Position numbers and translations under genes: made by a program
NCBI RefSeq assembly: GCF_051401765.1
Contig: NW_027480423.1
Span: 17,484,001 to 17,548,000 of the forward strand
DNA from: Calliopsis andreniformis
Lineage: Eukaryota; Arthropoda; Insecta; Hymenoptera; Andrenidae
DNA length: 64,000 nucleotides
Reading direction: 5' to 3'
The notes under the pieces: generated by a model
Seen by the model: only the letters and a program-made list of their open reading frames with translations
The model's database searches: none
Told to the model about the DNA's origin: nothing
Shown here: piece by piece, positions 13,301-24,310 of the stretch
Position numbering within the stretch: the first letter of the stretch is position 1
Layout: each line of letters starts with the position of its first letter

Positions 13301-14290
13301 CTTGCACGGAAAGTAGAAGTGACCATAAGTTTCATACTGGTTGCAATTATTCGTTTTATACGGTGGAACAGCTATTGTATTTATATCGTATTTTATGCTT
13401 CTGGCGTTGACTTCTTAGGCCGTAACTATTTGGTCTGGTGGAGCAACGCCCTAGAGTGAAGTCTAGGTTTCCCGGAACGTAGAATTGGCCATCACTTTCA
13501 AACTGGTTGCAATTATTCCTGATATATGATGGAAACACTGTTGTATTTTTTTTGCATTTTATGGTTCGGGCGTTGACTTCTAAGGCCCTAACTATTCAAT
13601 CTGTTGGAGCAACGCCCTAGGGTGAAGCCTAGGTTGCTCGGAAAGTAGAAATGACCATAAGTTTCATACTGGCTGTAATTATTCGTTTTATACGATGGAA
13701 AAACTGTTGTATTTATATTGTATTTTATGCTTCTGGCGTTGACGTCTAAGGCACTAACTACTCGATCTGGTGGAGCAACGCCCTAGAGTGAAGCCTAGGT
13801 TGCCTGGAACGTAGAATTGGCTATCACTTTCAAACTGGTTGCAATTATTCCTGTTATATGATAGATTCACTGTTGTATTTTTACTGCATTTTATGCTTCG
13901 GGCGTTGACTTCTAAGGCCCTAACTATTCAATCTGTTGGAGCAACGTCATAGGGTCAAGCCTAGCTTGCTCGGAAAGTAGAAATGACCATAAGTTTCATA
14001 CTGGTTGCAATTATTCGTTTTATATGATGGAAATGCTGTTGTATTTATATCGTATTTTATGCTTCTGGCGTTGACTTCTTAGGCCGTAACTATTCGGTCT
14101 GGTGGAGCAACGCGCTGGAGTGAAACCTAGGTTGCCCGGAACGTAGAATTGGCCATCACTTTCAAACTGGTTGCAATTATTCCTGATATATGATGGAAAC
14201 ACTGTTGTATTTTTTTTGCATTTTATGGTTCGGGCGTTGACTTCTAAGGCCCTAACTATTCAATCTGTTGGAGCAACACCCTAGGGTGAA
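13301..14290. repeat. Partial second copy of the 2,990-bp repeat
   Basis: About three dimers continue the 2,990-bp repeat: cttgcacgga at 13301, ggctgtaatt at 13671 and the tatatgatggaaatgctg A monomer near 14020. After about 14290 the markers change to gcctggcttg, which belongs to the next repeat family, so the copy is truncated there. Confidence 0.7.
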
Positions 14291-16281
14291 GCCTGGCTTG
14301 CTCGGAAAGTAGAAGTGACCATAAGTTTCATACTGGTTGCAATTATTCGTTTTATACGGTGGAACCGCTATTGTATTTATATCGTATTTTATGCTTCTGG
14401 CGTTGACTTCTTAGGCCGTAACTATTTGGTCTGGTGGAGCAACGCCCTAGAGTGAAGTCTAAGTTTCCCGGAACGTAGAATTGGCCATCACTTTCAAACT
14501 GGTTGCAATTATTCCTGATATATGATGGAAACACTGTTATATTTTTTTTGCATTTTATGGTACGGGCGTTGACTTCTAAGGCCCTAACTAATCAATCTGT
14601 TGGAGCAACGCCCTAGGGTGAAGCCTAGGTTGCTCGGAAAGTAGAAATGACCATAAGTTTCATACTGGCTGCAATTATTCGTTTTATACGATGGAAAAAC
14701 TGTTGTATTTATATTGTATTTTATGCTTCTGGCGTTGACTTCTAAGGCACTATCTATTCGGTCTGGTGGAGCAACGCGCTGGAGTGAAAACTAGGTTGCC
14801 CGGAACGTAGAATTGGCCATCACTTTCAAACTGGTGGCAATTATTCCTGATATATGATGGAAACACTGTTATATTTTTTTTGCATTTTATGGTACGGGCG
14901 TAGACTTCTAAGGCCCTAACTATTCAATCTGTTGGAGCAACGCCCTAGGGTGAAGCCTAGGTCGCTCGGAAAGTAGAAATGACCGTAAGTTTCATACTGG
15001 TTGCAATTATTCGTTTTATACGATGGAAAAACTGTTGTATTTATATTGTATTTTATGCTTCTGGCGTAGACTTCTAAGGCACTATCTATTCGGTCTGGTG
15101 GAGCAACGCCCTAGAGCGAAGCCTAGGTTGCCCGGAACGTAGAATTGGCCATCACTTCCAAACTGGTTGCAATTATTCCTATTATATGATGGAAACACTG
15201 TTGTATTTTTCTTGCATTTTATGCATCGGGCGTTGACTTCTAAGGCTCTAACTATTCAATCTGTTGGAGCGACACCCTAGGGTGAAGCCTAGCTTGCTCG
15301 GAAAGTAGAAGTGACCATAAGTTTCATACTGGTTGCAATTATTCGTTTTATACGGTGGAACAGCTATTGTATTTATATCGTATTTTATGCTTCTGGCGTT
15401 GACTTCTTAGGCCGTAACTATTTGGTCTGGTGGAGCAACGCCCTAGAGTGAAGTCTAGGTTTCCCGGAACGTAGAATTGGCCATCACTTTCAAACTGGTT
15501 GCAATTATTCCTGATATATGATGGAAACACTGTTGTATTTTTTTTGCATTTTATGGTTCGGGCGTTGACTTCTAAGGCCCTAACTATTCAATCTGCTGGA
15601 GCAAGGCCCTAGGGTGAAGCCTAGGTGGCTCGGACAGTAGAAATGACCATAAGTTTCATACTGGCTGCAATTATTCGTTTTATACGATGGAAAAACTGTT
15701 GTATTTATATTGTATTTTATGCTTCTGGCGTAGACTTCTAAGGCACTATCTATTCGATCTGGTGGAGCAACGCCCTAGAGCGAAGCCTAGGTTGCCCGGA
15801 ACGTAGAATTGGCCATCACTTCCAAACTGGTTGCAATTATTCCTATTATATGATGGAAACACTGTTGTATTTTTCTTGCATTTTATGCATCGGGCGTTGA
15901 CTTCTAAGGCTCTAACTATTCAATCTGTTGGAGCAACACCCTAGGGTGAAGCCTAGCTTGCTCGGAAAGTAGAAGTGACCATAAGTTTCATACTGGTTGC
16001 AATTATTCGTTTTATACGGTGGAACAGCTATTGTATTTATATCGTATTTTATGCTTCTGGCGTTGACTTCTTAGGGCGTAACTATTTGGTCTGGTGGAGC
16101 AACGCCCTAGAGTGAAGTCTAGGTTTCCGGAACGTAGAATTGGCCATCACTTTCAAACTGGTTGCAATTATTCCTGATATATGATGGAAACACTGTTGTA
16201 TTTTTTTTGCATTTTATGGTTCGGGCGTTGACTTCTAAGGCCCTAACTATTCAATCTGTTGGAGCAACACCCTAGGGTGAA
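14291..16281. repeat. Higher-order repeat of 1,991 bp (6 dimers), copy 1
   Basis: Private variants recur in the next unit at exactly 1,991 bp: gcctggcttg (14291, 16282), ggaaccgct (14361, 16352), ggagtgaaaa (14781, 16772) and gagcgacacc (15267, 17258). Six dimers would be 1,992 bp. The missing base is explained by a single-C deletion in tttccggaacg near 16128, where other copies read tttcccggaacg. Confidence 0.85.
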
Positions 16282-16335
16282 GCCTGGCTTGCTCGGAAAG
16301 TAGAAGTGACCATAAGTTTCATACTGGTTGCAATT

Positions 16336-16352
16336 ATTCGTTTTATACGGTG
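16336..16352 (+). other. CENP-B-box-like site in an A monomer, 8 of 9 core positions
   Basis: The mammalian CENP-B box core is nTTCGnnnnAnnCGGGn. This site reads attcgttttatacggtg: TTCG, the central A and CGG match, and only the last core G differs (T). The site lies in the A subtype with cggtggaac. It recurs wherever that subtype occurs, for example beside positions 734, 9369, 21655 and 46387. The equivalent site in B monomers reads attcctgatatatgatg and lacks both CpGs. I do not know whether this organism has a CENP-B-like (pogo-derived) protein, so this is a motif resemblance and not a demonstrated binding site. Confidence 0.4.
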
Positions 16353-16593
16353 GAACCGCTATTGTATTTATATCGTATTTTATGCTTCTGGCGTTGACTT
16401 CTTAGGCCGTAACTATTTGGTCTGGTGGAGCAACGCCCTAGAGTGAAGTCTAAGTTTCCCGGAACGTAGAATTGGCCATCACTTTCAAACTGGTTGCAAT
16501 TATTCCTGATATATGATGGAAACACTGTTGTATTTTTTTTGCATTTTATGGTTCGGGCGTTGACTTCTAAGGCCCTAACTATTCAATCTGTTG

Positions 16594-16626
16594 GAGCAAC
16601 GCCCTAGGGTGAAGCCTAGGTTGCTC
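16594..16626. other. Junction dyad symmetry (potential hairpin), representative copy
   Basis: At the B-to-A junction the left arm is gagcaac, a 3-nt bulge gcc, then ctagg (16594-16608). The loop is gtgaag (16609-16614). The right arm is cctag followed by gttgctc (16615-16626). This gives 12 complementary pairs interrupted by one bulge. At A-to-B junctions the same structure is weaker, because ctaga and gttgccc replace two paired positions. A nearby alternative pairing is gttg with caac around gag at the end of B. The element recurs about once per monomer across the window. Short dyads are a known property of many centromeric satellites; a structural role here is inference. Confidence 0.7.
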
Positions 16627-16667
16627 GGAAAGTAGAAATGACCATAAGTTTCATACTGGCTGCAATT

Positions 16668-16684
16668 ATTCGTTTTATACGATG
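16668..16684 (+). other. CENP-B-box-like site in the common A monomer, 7 of 9 core positions
   Basis: The same position in the commoner A subtypes reads attcgttttatacgatg, matching TTCG, the central A and the CG of the final CGGG. The site begins at base 75 of the monomer. In A subtypes with tatatgatgg (for example near 14020 and 40081) the second CpG is lost and only 6 of 9 core positions remain. By my own rough calculation with equal base frequencies, a 7/9 match is not improbable in a random 166-bp monomer. The alternation with B carries more weight than the match score alone. Confidence 0.35.
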
Positions 16685-16759
16685 GAAAAACTGTTGTATT
16701 TATATTGTATTTTATGCTTCTGGCGTTGAGTTCTAAGGCACTATCTATTCGGTCTGGTG

Positions 16760-16925
16760 GAGCAACGCGCTGGAGTGAAAACTAGGTTGCCCGGAACGTA
16801 GAATTGGCCATCACTTTCAAACTGGTGGCAATTATTCCTGATATATGATGGAAACACTGTTATATTTTTTTTGCATTTTATGGTACGGGCGTTGACTTCT
16901 AAGGCCCTAACTATTCAATCTGTTG
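16760..16925 (+). repeat. Representative type B monomer (166 bp)
   Basis: This copy follows the A monomer directly. Diagnostic B features are gtagaattggccatcac, tttcaaactgg, ttcctgatatatgatgg, a T-run ending in gcattttatgg, cgggcgttgacttc and attcaatctgttggagc. Main subtypes differ in the centre: ctgatatatgatgg with an uninterrupted T-run; ctattatatgatgg with a T-run broken as tttttcttgc, plus gcatcggg and ggctctaac; and ctgttatatgatagat with tttttactgc, usually followed by gccatagggtcaag. A and B align over their full length and share ggttgcaattattc and cgttgacttctaagg. They therefore descend from one ancestral monomer and now homogenise as a dimer. Confidence 0.93.
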
Positions 16926-18272
16926 GAGCAACGCCCTAGGGTGAAGCCTAGGTTGCTCGGAAAGTAGAAATGACCGTAAGTTTCATACTGGTTGCAATTA
17001 TTCGTTTTATACGATGGAAAAACTGTTGTATTTATATTGTATTTTATGCTTCTGGCGTAGACTTCTAAGGCACTATCTATTCGGTCTGGTGGAGCAACGC
17101 CCTAGAGCGAAGCCTAGGTTGCCCGGAACGTAGAATTGGCCATCACTTCCAAACTGGTTGCAATTATTCCTATTATATGATGGAAACACTGTTGTATTTT
17201 TCTTGCATTTTATGCATCGGGCGTTGACTTCTAAGGCTCTAACTATTCAATCTGTTGGAGCGACACCCTAGGGTGAAGCCTAGCTTGCTCGGAAAGTAGA
17301 AGTGACCATAAGTTTCATACTGGTTGCAATTATTCGTTTTATACGGTGGAACAGCTATTGTATTTATATCGTATTTTATGCTTCTGGCGTTGACTTCTTA
17401 GGCCGTAACTATTTGGTCTGGTGGAGCAACGCCCTAGAGTGAAGTCTAGGTTTCCCGGAACGTAGAATTGGCCATCACTTTCAAACTGGTGGCAATTATT
17501 CCTGATATATGATGGAAACACTGTTGTATTTTTTTTGCATTTTATGGTTCGGGCGTTGACTTCTAAGGCCCTAACTATTCAATCTGTTGGAGCAACGCCC
17601 TAGGGTGAAGCCTAGGTGGCTCGGACAGTAGAAATGACCATAAGTTTCATACTGGCTGCAATTGTTCGTTTTATACGATGGAAAAACTGTTGTATTTATA
17701 TTGTATTTTATGCTTCTGGCGTAGACTTCTAAGGCACTATCTATTCGATCTGGTGGAGCAACGCCCTAGAGTGAAGCCTAGGTTGCCTGGAACGTAGAAT
17801 TGGCCATCACTTTCAAACTGGTTGCAATTATTCCTGTTATATGATAGATACACTGTTGTATTTTTACTGCATTTTATGCTTCGGGCGTTGACTTCTAAGG
17901 CCCTAACTATTCAATCTGTTGGAGCAACGCCATAGGGTCAAGCCTAGCTTGCTCGGAAAGTAGAAATGACCATAAGTTTCATACTGGTTGCAATTATTCG
18001 TTTTATATGATGGAAATGCTGTGGTATTTATATCGTATTTTATGCTTCTGGCGTTGACTTCTTAGGCCGTAACTATTCGGTCTGGTGGAGCAACGCGCTG
18101 GAGTGAAACCTAGGTTGCCCGGAACGTAGAATTGGCCATCACTTTCAAACTGGTTGCAATTATTCCTGATATATGATGGAAACACTGTTGTATTTTTTTT
18201 GCATTTTATGTTTCGGGCGTTGACTTCTAAGGCCCTAGCTATTCAATCTGTTGGAGCAACACCCTAGGGTGA

Positions 18273-19662
18273 AGCCTAGCTTGCTCGGAAAGTAGAAGTG
18301 ACCATAAGTTTCATACTGGTTGCAATTATTCGTTTCATACGGTGGAAAAACTGTTGTATTTATATTGTATTTTATGCTTCTGGCGTTGACGTCTAAGGCA
18401 CTAACTACTCGATCTGGTGGAGCAACGCCCTAGAGTGAAGCCTAGGTTGCCCGGAACGTAGAATTGGCCATCACTTCCAAACTGGTTGCAATTATTCCTG
18501 TTATATGATAGATTCACTGTAGTATTTTTACTGCATTTTATGCTTCGGGCGTTGACTTCTAAGGCCCTAACTATTCAATCTGTTGGAGCAACACCCTAGG
18601 GTGAAGCCTAGCTTGCTCGGAAAGTAGAAGTGACCATAGGTTTCATACTGGTTGCAATTATTCGTTTTATACGGTGGAACAGCTATTGTATTTATATCGT
18701 ATTTTATGCTTCTGGCGTTGACTTCTTAGGCCGTAACTATTTGGTCTGGTGGAGCAACGCCCTAGAGTGAAGTCTAGGTTTCCCGGTACGTAGAATTGGC
18801 CATCACTTTCAAACTGGTTGCAATTATTCCTGATATATGATGGAAACACTGTTGTATTTTTTTTGCATTTTATGCATCGGGCGTTGACTTCTAAGGCTCT
18901 AACTATTCAATCTGTTGGAGCAACACCTTAGGGTGAAGCCTAGCTTGCTCGGAAAGTAGGAGTGACCATAAGTTTCATACTGGTTGCAATTATTCGTTTT
19001 ATACGGTGGAACAGCTATTGTATTTATATCGTATTTTATGCTTCTGGCGTTGACTTCTTAGGCCGTAACTATTTGGTCTGGTGGAGCAACGCCCTAGAGT
19101 GAAGTCTAGGTTTCCCGGAACGTAGAATTGGCCATCACTTTCAAACTGGTTGCAATTATTCCTGATATATGATGGAAACACTGTTGTATTTTTTTTGCAT
19201 TTTATGGTTCGGGCGTTGACTTCTAAGGTCCTGACTATTCAATCTGTTGGAGCAACGCCCTAGGGTGAAGCCTAGGTGGCTCGGACAGTAGAAATGACCA
19301 TAAGTTTCATACTGGCTGCAATTATTCGTTTTATACGATGGAAAAACTGTTGTATTTATATTGTATTTTATGCTTCTGGCGTAGACTTCTAAGGCACTAT
19401 CTATTCGATCTGGTGGAGCAACGCCCTAGAGCGAAGCCTAGGTTGTCCGGAACGTAGAATTGGCCATCACTTCCAAACTGGTTGCAATTATTCCTATTAT
19501 ATGATGGAAACACTGTTGTATTTTTCTTGCATTTTATGCATCGGGCGTTGACTTCTAAGGCTCTAACTATTCAATCTGTTGGAGCAACACCCTAGGGTGA
19601 AGCCTAGCTTGCTCGGAAAGTAGAAGCGACCATAAGTTTCATACTGGTTGCAATTATTCGTT
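18273..19662. repeat. Mixed dimers between repeat families
   Basis: About four dimers assembled from known subtypes. Near 18340 an A monomer is chimeric: it reads catacggtgg like subtype 2 but continues aaaaactg and gacgtctaagg like subtype 1. Two nearly equal subtype 2 dimers follow at a 332-bp spacing (near 18667 and 18999). No other sequence is present. Confidence 0.75.
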
Positions 19663-22318
19663 TTATACGGTGGAACAGCTATTGTATTTATATCGTATTT
19701 TATGCTTCTGGCGTTGACTTCTTAGGGCGTAACTATTTGGTCTGGTGAAGCAACGCCCTAGAGTGAAGTCTAGGTTTCCCGGAACGTAGAATTGGCCATC
19801 ACTTTCAAACTGGTTGCAATTATTCCTGATATATGATGGAAACACTGTTGTATTTTTTTTGCATTTTATGGTTCGGGCGTTGACTTCTAAGGCCCTAACT
19901 ATTCAATCTGTTGGAGCAACGCCCTAGGGTGAAGCCTAGGTGGCTCGGAAAGTAGAAATGACCATAAGTTTCATACTGGCTGCAATTATTCGTTTTATAC
20001 GATGGAAAAACTGTTGTATTTATATTGTATTTTATGCTTCTGGCGTTGACGTCTAAGGCACTAACTACTCGATCTGGTGGAGCAACGCCCTAGAGTGAAG
20101 CCTAGGTTGCCCGGAACGTGGAATTGGCCATCACTTTCAAACTGGTTGCAATTATTCCTGTTATATGATAGATTCACTGTTGTATTTTTACTGCATTTTA
20201 TGCTTCGGGCGTTGAATTCTAAGGCCCTAACTATTCAATCTGTTGGAGCAACGCCATAGGGTCAAGCCTAGCTTGCTCGGAAAGTAGAAATGACCATAAG
20301 TTTCATACTGGTTGCAATTATTCGTTTTATATGATGGAAATGCTGTTGTATTTATATCGTATTTTATGCTTCTGGCGTTGACTTCTTAGGCCGTAACTAT
20401 TCGGTCTGGTGGAGCAACGCGCTGGAGTGAAACCTAGGTTGCCCGGAACGCAGAATTGGCCATCACTTTCAAACTGGTTGCAATTATTCCTGATATATGA
20501 TGGAAACACTGTTGTATTTTTTTTGCATTTTATGTTTCGGGCGTTGACTTCTAAGGCCCTAACTATTCAATCTGTTGGAGCAACACCCTAGGGTGAAGCC
20601 TAGCTTGCTCGGAAAGTAGAAGTGACCATAAGTTTCATACTGGTTGCAATTATTCGTTTCATACGGTGGAACAGCTATTGTATTTATATCGTGTTTTATG
20701 CTTCTGGCGTTGACTTCTTAGGCCGTAACTATTTGGTCTGGTGGAGCAACGCCCTAGAGTGAAGTCTAGGTTTCCCGGAACGTAGAATTGGCCATCACTT
20801 TCAAACTGGTTGTAATTATTCCTGATATATGATGGAAACACTGTTGTATTTTTTTTGCATTTTATGGTTCGGGCGTTGACTTCTAAGGCCCTAACTATTC
20901 AATCTGTTGGAGCAACGCCCTAGGGTGAAGCCAAGGTTGCTCGGAAAGTAGAAATGACCATAAGTTTCATACTGACTGCAATTATTCGTTTTATACGATG
21001 GAAAAACTGTTGTATTTATATTGTATTTTATGCTTCTGGCGTTGACTTCTAAGGCACTATCTATTCGGTCTGGTGGAGCAACGCGCTGGAGTGAAACCTA
21101 GGTTGCCCGGAACGTAGAATTGGCCATCACTTTCAAACTGGTTGCAATTATTCCTGATATATGATGGAAACACTGTTGTATTTTTTTTGCATTTTATGGT
21201 ACGGGCGTTGACTTCTAAGGCCCTAACTATTCAATCTGTTGGAGCAACGCCCTAGGGTGAAGCCTAGGTTGCTCGGAAAGTAGAAATGACCATAAGTCTC
21301 ATACTGGTTGCAATTATTCGTTTTATACGATGGAAAAACTGTTGTATTTATATTGTAGTTTATGCTTCTGGCGTTGACTTCTAAGGCACTATCTACTCGA
21401 TCTGGTGGAGCAACGCCCTAGAGCGAAGCCTAGGTTGCCCGGAACGTAGAATTGGCCATCACTTCCAAACTGGTTGCAATTATTCCTATTATATGATGGA
21501 AACACTGTTGTATTTTTCTTGCATTTTATGCATCGGGCGTTGACTTCTAAGGCTCTAACTATTCAATCTGTTGGAGCAACACCCTAGGGTGAAGCCTAGC
21601 TTGCTCGGAAAGTAGAAGTGACCATAAGTTTCATACTGGTTGCAATTATTCGTTTTATACGGTGGAACAGCTATTGTATTTATATCGTATTTTATGCTTC
21701 TGGCGTTGACTTCTTAGGCCGTAACTATTTGGTCTGGTGGAGCAACGCCCTAGAGTGAAGTCTAGGTTTCCCGGAACGTAGAATTGGCCATCACTTTCAA
21801 ACTGGTTGCAATTATTCCTGATATATGATGGAAACACTGTTGTATTTTTTTTGCATTTTATGGTACGGGCGTTGACTTCTAAGGCCCTAACTATTCAATC
21901 TGTTGGAGCAACGCCCTAGGGTGAAGCCTAGGTGGCTCGGACAGTAGAAATGACCATAAGTTTCATACTGGCTGCAATTATTCGTTTTATACGATGGAAA
22001 AACTGTTGTATTTATATTGTATTTTATGCTTCTGGCGTAGACTTCTAAGGCACTATCTATTCGATCTGGTGGAGCAACGCCCTAGAGCGAAGCCTAGGTT
22101 GCCCGGAACGTAGAATTGGCCATCACTTCCAAACTGGTTGCAATTATTCCTATTATATGCTGGAAACACTGTTGTATTTTTCTTGCATTTTATGCATCGG
22201 GCGTTGACTTCTAAGGCTCTAACTATTCAATCTGTTGGAGCAACACCCTAGGGTGAAGCCTAGCTTGCTCGGAAAGTAGAAGTGACCATAAGTTTCATAC
22301 TGGTTGCAATTATTCGTT
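19663..22318. repeat. EcoRI-tagged higher-order repeat, copy 1 (2,656 bp, 8 dimers)
   Basis: The private EcoRI sequence gaattc lies at 20214-20219, in a B monomer where other copies read gacttc. Other private markers are ggtgaagcaacg near 19745, cgtggaattgg near 20118, atatcgtgtttt near 20690 and ctgactgcaatt near 20973. This is the full-length form of the family, with eight dimers. Confidence 0.85.
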
Positions 22319-24310
22319 TTATACGGTGGAACAGCTATTGTATTTATATCGTATTTTATGCTTCTGGCGTTGACTTCTTAGGGCGTAACTATTTGGTCTG
22401 GTGAAGCAACGCCCTAGAGTGAAGTCTAGGTTTCCCGGAACGTAGAATTGGCCATCACTTTCAAACTGGTTGCAATTATTCCTGATATATGATGGAAACA
22501 CTGTTGTATTTTTTTTGCATTTTATGGTTCGGGCGTTGACTTCTAAGGCCCTAACTATTCAATCTGTTGGAGCAACGCCCTAGGGTGAAGCCTAGGTGGC
22601 TCGGAAAGTAGAAATGACCATAAGTTTCATACTGGCTGCAATTATTCGTTTTATACGATGGAAAAACTGTTGTATTTATATTGTATTTTATGCTTCTGGC
22701 GTTGACGTCTAAGGCACTAACTACTCGATCTGGTGGAGCAACGCCCTAGAGTGAAGCCTAGGTTGCCCGGAACGTGGAATTGGCCATCACTTTCAAACTG
22801 GTTGCAATTATTCCTGTTATATGATAGATTCACTGTTGTATTTTTACTGCATTTTATGCTTCGGGCGTTGAATTCTAAGGCCCTAACTATTCAATCTGTT
22901 GGAGCAACGCCATAGGGTCAAGCCTAGCTTGCTCGGAAAGTAGAAATGACCATAAGTTTCATACTGGTTGCAATTATTCGTTTTATATGATGGAAATGCT
23001 GTTGTATTTATATCGTATTTTATGCTTCTGGCGTTGACTTCTTAGGCCGTAACTATTCGGTCTGGTGGAGCAACGCGCTGGAGTGAAACCTAGGTTGCCC
23101 GGAACGCAGAATTGGCCATCACTTTCAAACTGGTTGCAATTATTCCTGATATATGATGGAAACACTGTTGTATTTTTTTTGCATTTTATGTTTCGGGCGT
23201 TGACTTCTAAGGCCCTAACTATTCAATCTGTTGGAGCAACACCCTAGGGTGAAGCCTAGCTTGCTCGGAAAGTAGAAGTGACCATAAGTTTCATACTGGT
23301 TGCAATTATTCGTTTCATACGGTGGAACAGCTATTGTATTTATATCATGTTTTATGCTTCTGGCGTTGACTTCTTAGGCCGTAACTATTTGGTCTGGTGG
23401 AGCAACGACCTAGAGTGAAGTCTAGGTTTCCCGGAACGTAGAATTGGCCATCACTTTCAAACTGGTTGTAATTATTCCTGATATATGATGGAAACACTGT
23501 TGTATTTTTTTTGCATTTTATGGTTCGGGCGTTGACTTCTAAGGCCCTAACTATTCAATCTGTTGGAGCAACGCCCTAGGGTGAAGCCTAGGTTGCTCGG
23601 AAAGTAGAAATGACCATAAGTTTCATACTGACTGCAATTATTCGTTTTATACGATGGAAAAACTGTTGTATTTATATTGTATTTTATGCTTCTGGCGTTG
23701 ACTTCTAAGGCACTATCTATTCGGTCTGGTGGAGCAACGCGCTGGAGTGAAACCTAGGTTGCCCGGAACGTAGAATTGGCCATCACTTTCAAACTGGTTG
23801 CAATTATTCCTGATATATGATGGAAACACTGTTGTATTTTTTTTGCATTTTATGGTACGGGCGTTGACTTCTAAGGCCCTAACTATTCAATCTGTTGGAG
23901 CAACGCCCTAGGGTGAAGCCTAGGTTGCTCGGAAAGCAGAAATGACCATAAGTCTCATACTGGTTGCAATTATTCGTTTTATACGATGGAAAAACTGTTG
24001 TATTTATATTGTATTTTATGCTTCTGGCGTAGACTTCTAAGGCACTATCTATTCGATCTGGTGGAGCAACGCCCTAGAGCGAAGCCTAGGTTGCCCGGAA
24101 CGTAGAATTGGCCATCACTTCCAAACTGGTTGCAATTATTCCTATTATATGCTGGAAACACTGTTGTATTTTTCTTGCATTTTATGCATCGGGCGTTGAC
24201 TTCTAAGGCTCTAACTATTCAATCTGTTGGAGCAACACCCTAGGGTGAAGCCTAGCTTGCTCGGAAAGTAGAAGTGACCATAAGTTTCATACTGGTTGCA
24301 ATTATTCGTT
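22319..24310. repeat. EcoRI-tagged higher-order repeat, copy 2 (1,992 bp, 6 dimers)
   Basis: gaattc lies at 22870-22875, 2,656 bp after copy 1. The order of markers matches copy 1, but two dimers (the counterpart of about 21655-22318) are absent, so the unit is exactly 664 bp shorter. One A monomer near 23345 reads atatcatgttt instead of atatcgtgttt, a CpG-to-CpA change plus a one-base length difference. Confidence 0.85.

Larger units (their letters stand above)
16594..16759 (+). repeat. Representative type A monomer (166 bp)
   Basis: This copy runs from one gagcaac junction to the next. Diagnostic A features, in order, are gtagaaatgacc, ttcatactgg, ttcgttttatacg, tatttatattgtatt and gcttctggcgttgac. 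Recognisable A subtypes in the window are: (1) cgatggaaaaactg with gacgtctaagg and actactcgatc; (2) cggtggaacagctattg with ttcttaggccgtaac and tttggtctgg, followed by gtctaggtttccc; (3) tatgatggaaatgctg with ttcttaggccgtaac and attcggtctgg, followed by gcgctggagtgaaac; (4) cgatggaaaaactg with ggcactatctattcg. Subtypes follow each other in recurring orders, which defines the higher-order repeats. Strand orientation is arbitrary. Confidence 0.93.
16282..18272. repeat. Higher-order repeat of 1,991 bp (6 dimers), copy 2
   Basis: This is the tandem copy of the preceding unit with the same private variants in the same order, including actggtggcaatt and aaatgaccgtaag. It diverges near its right end: after about 17760 a dimer with ctgttatatgatagat replaces the ctattatatgatgg dimer of copy 1, so the right edge is a recombination point. 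Confidence 0.75.
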
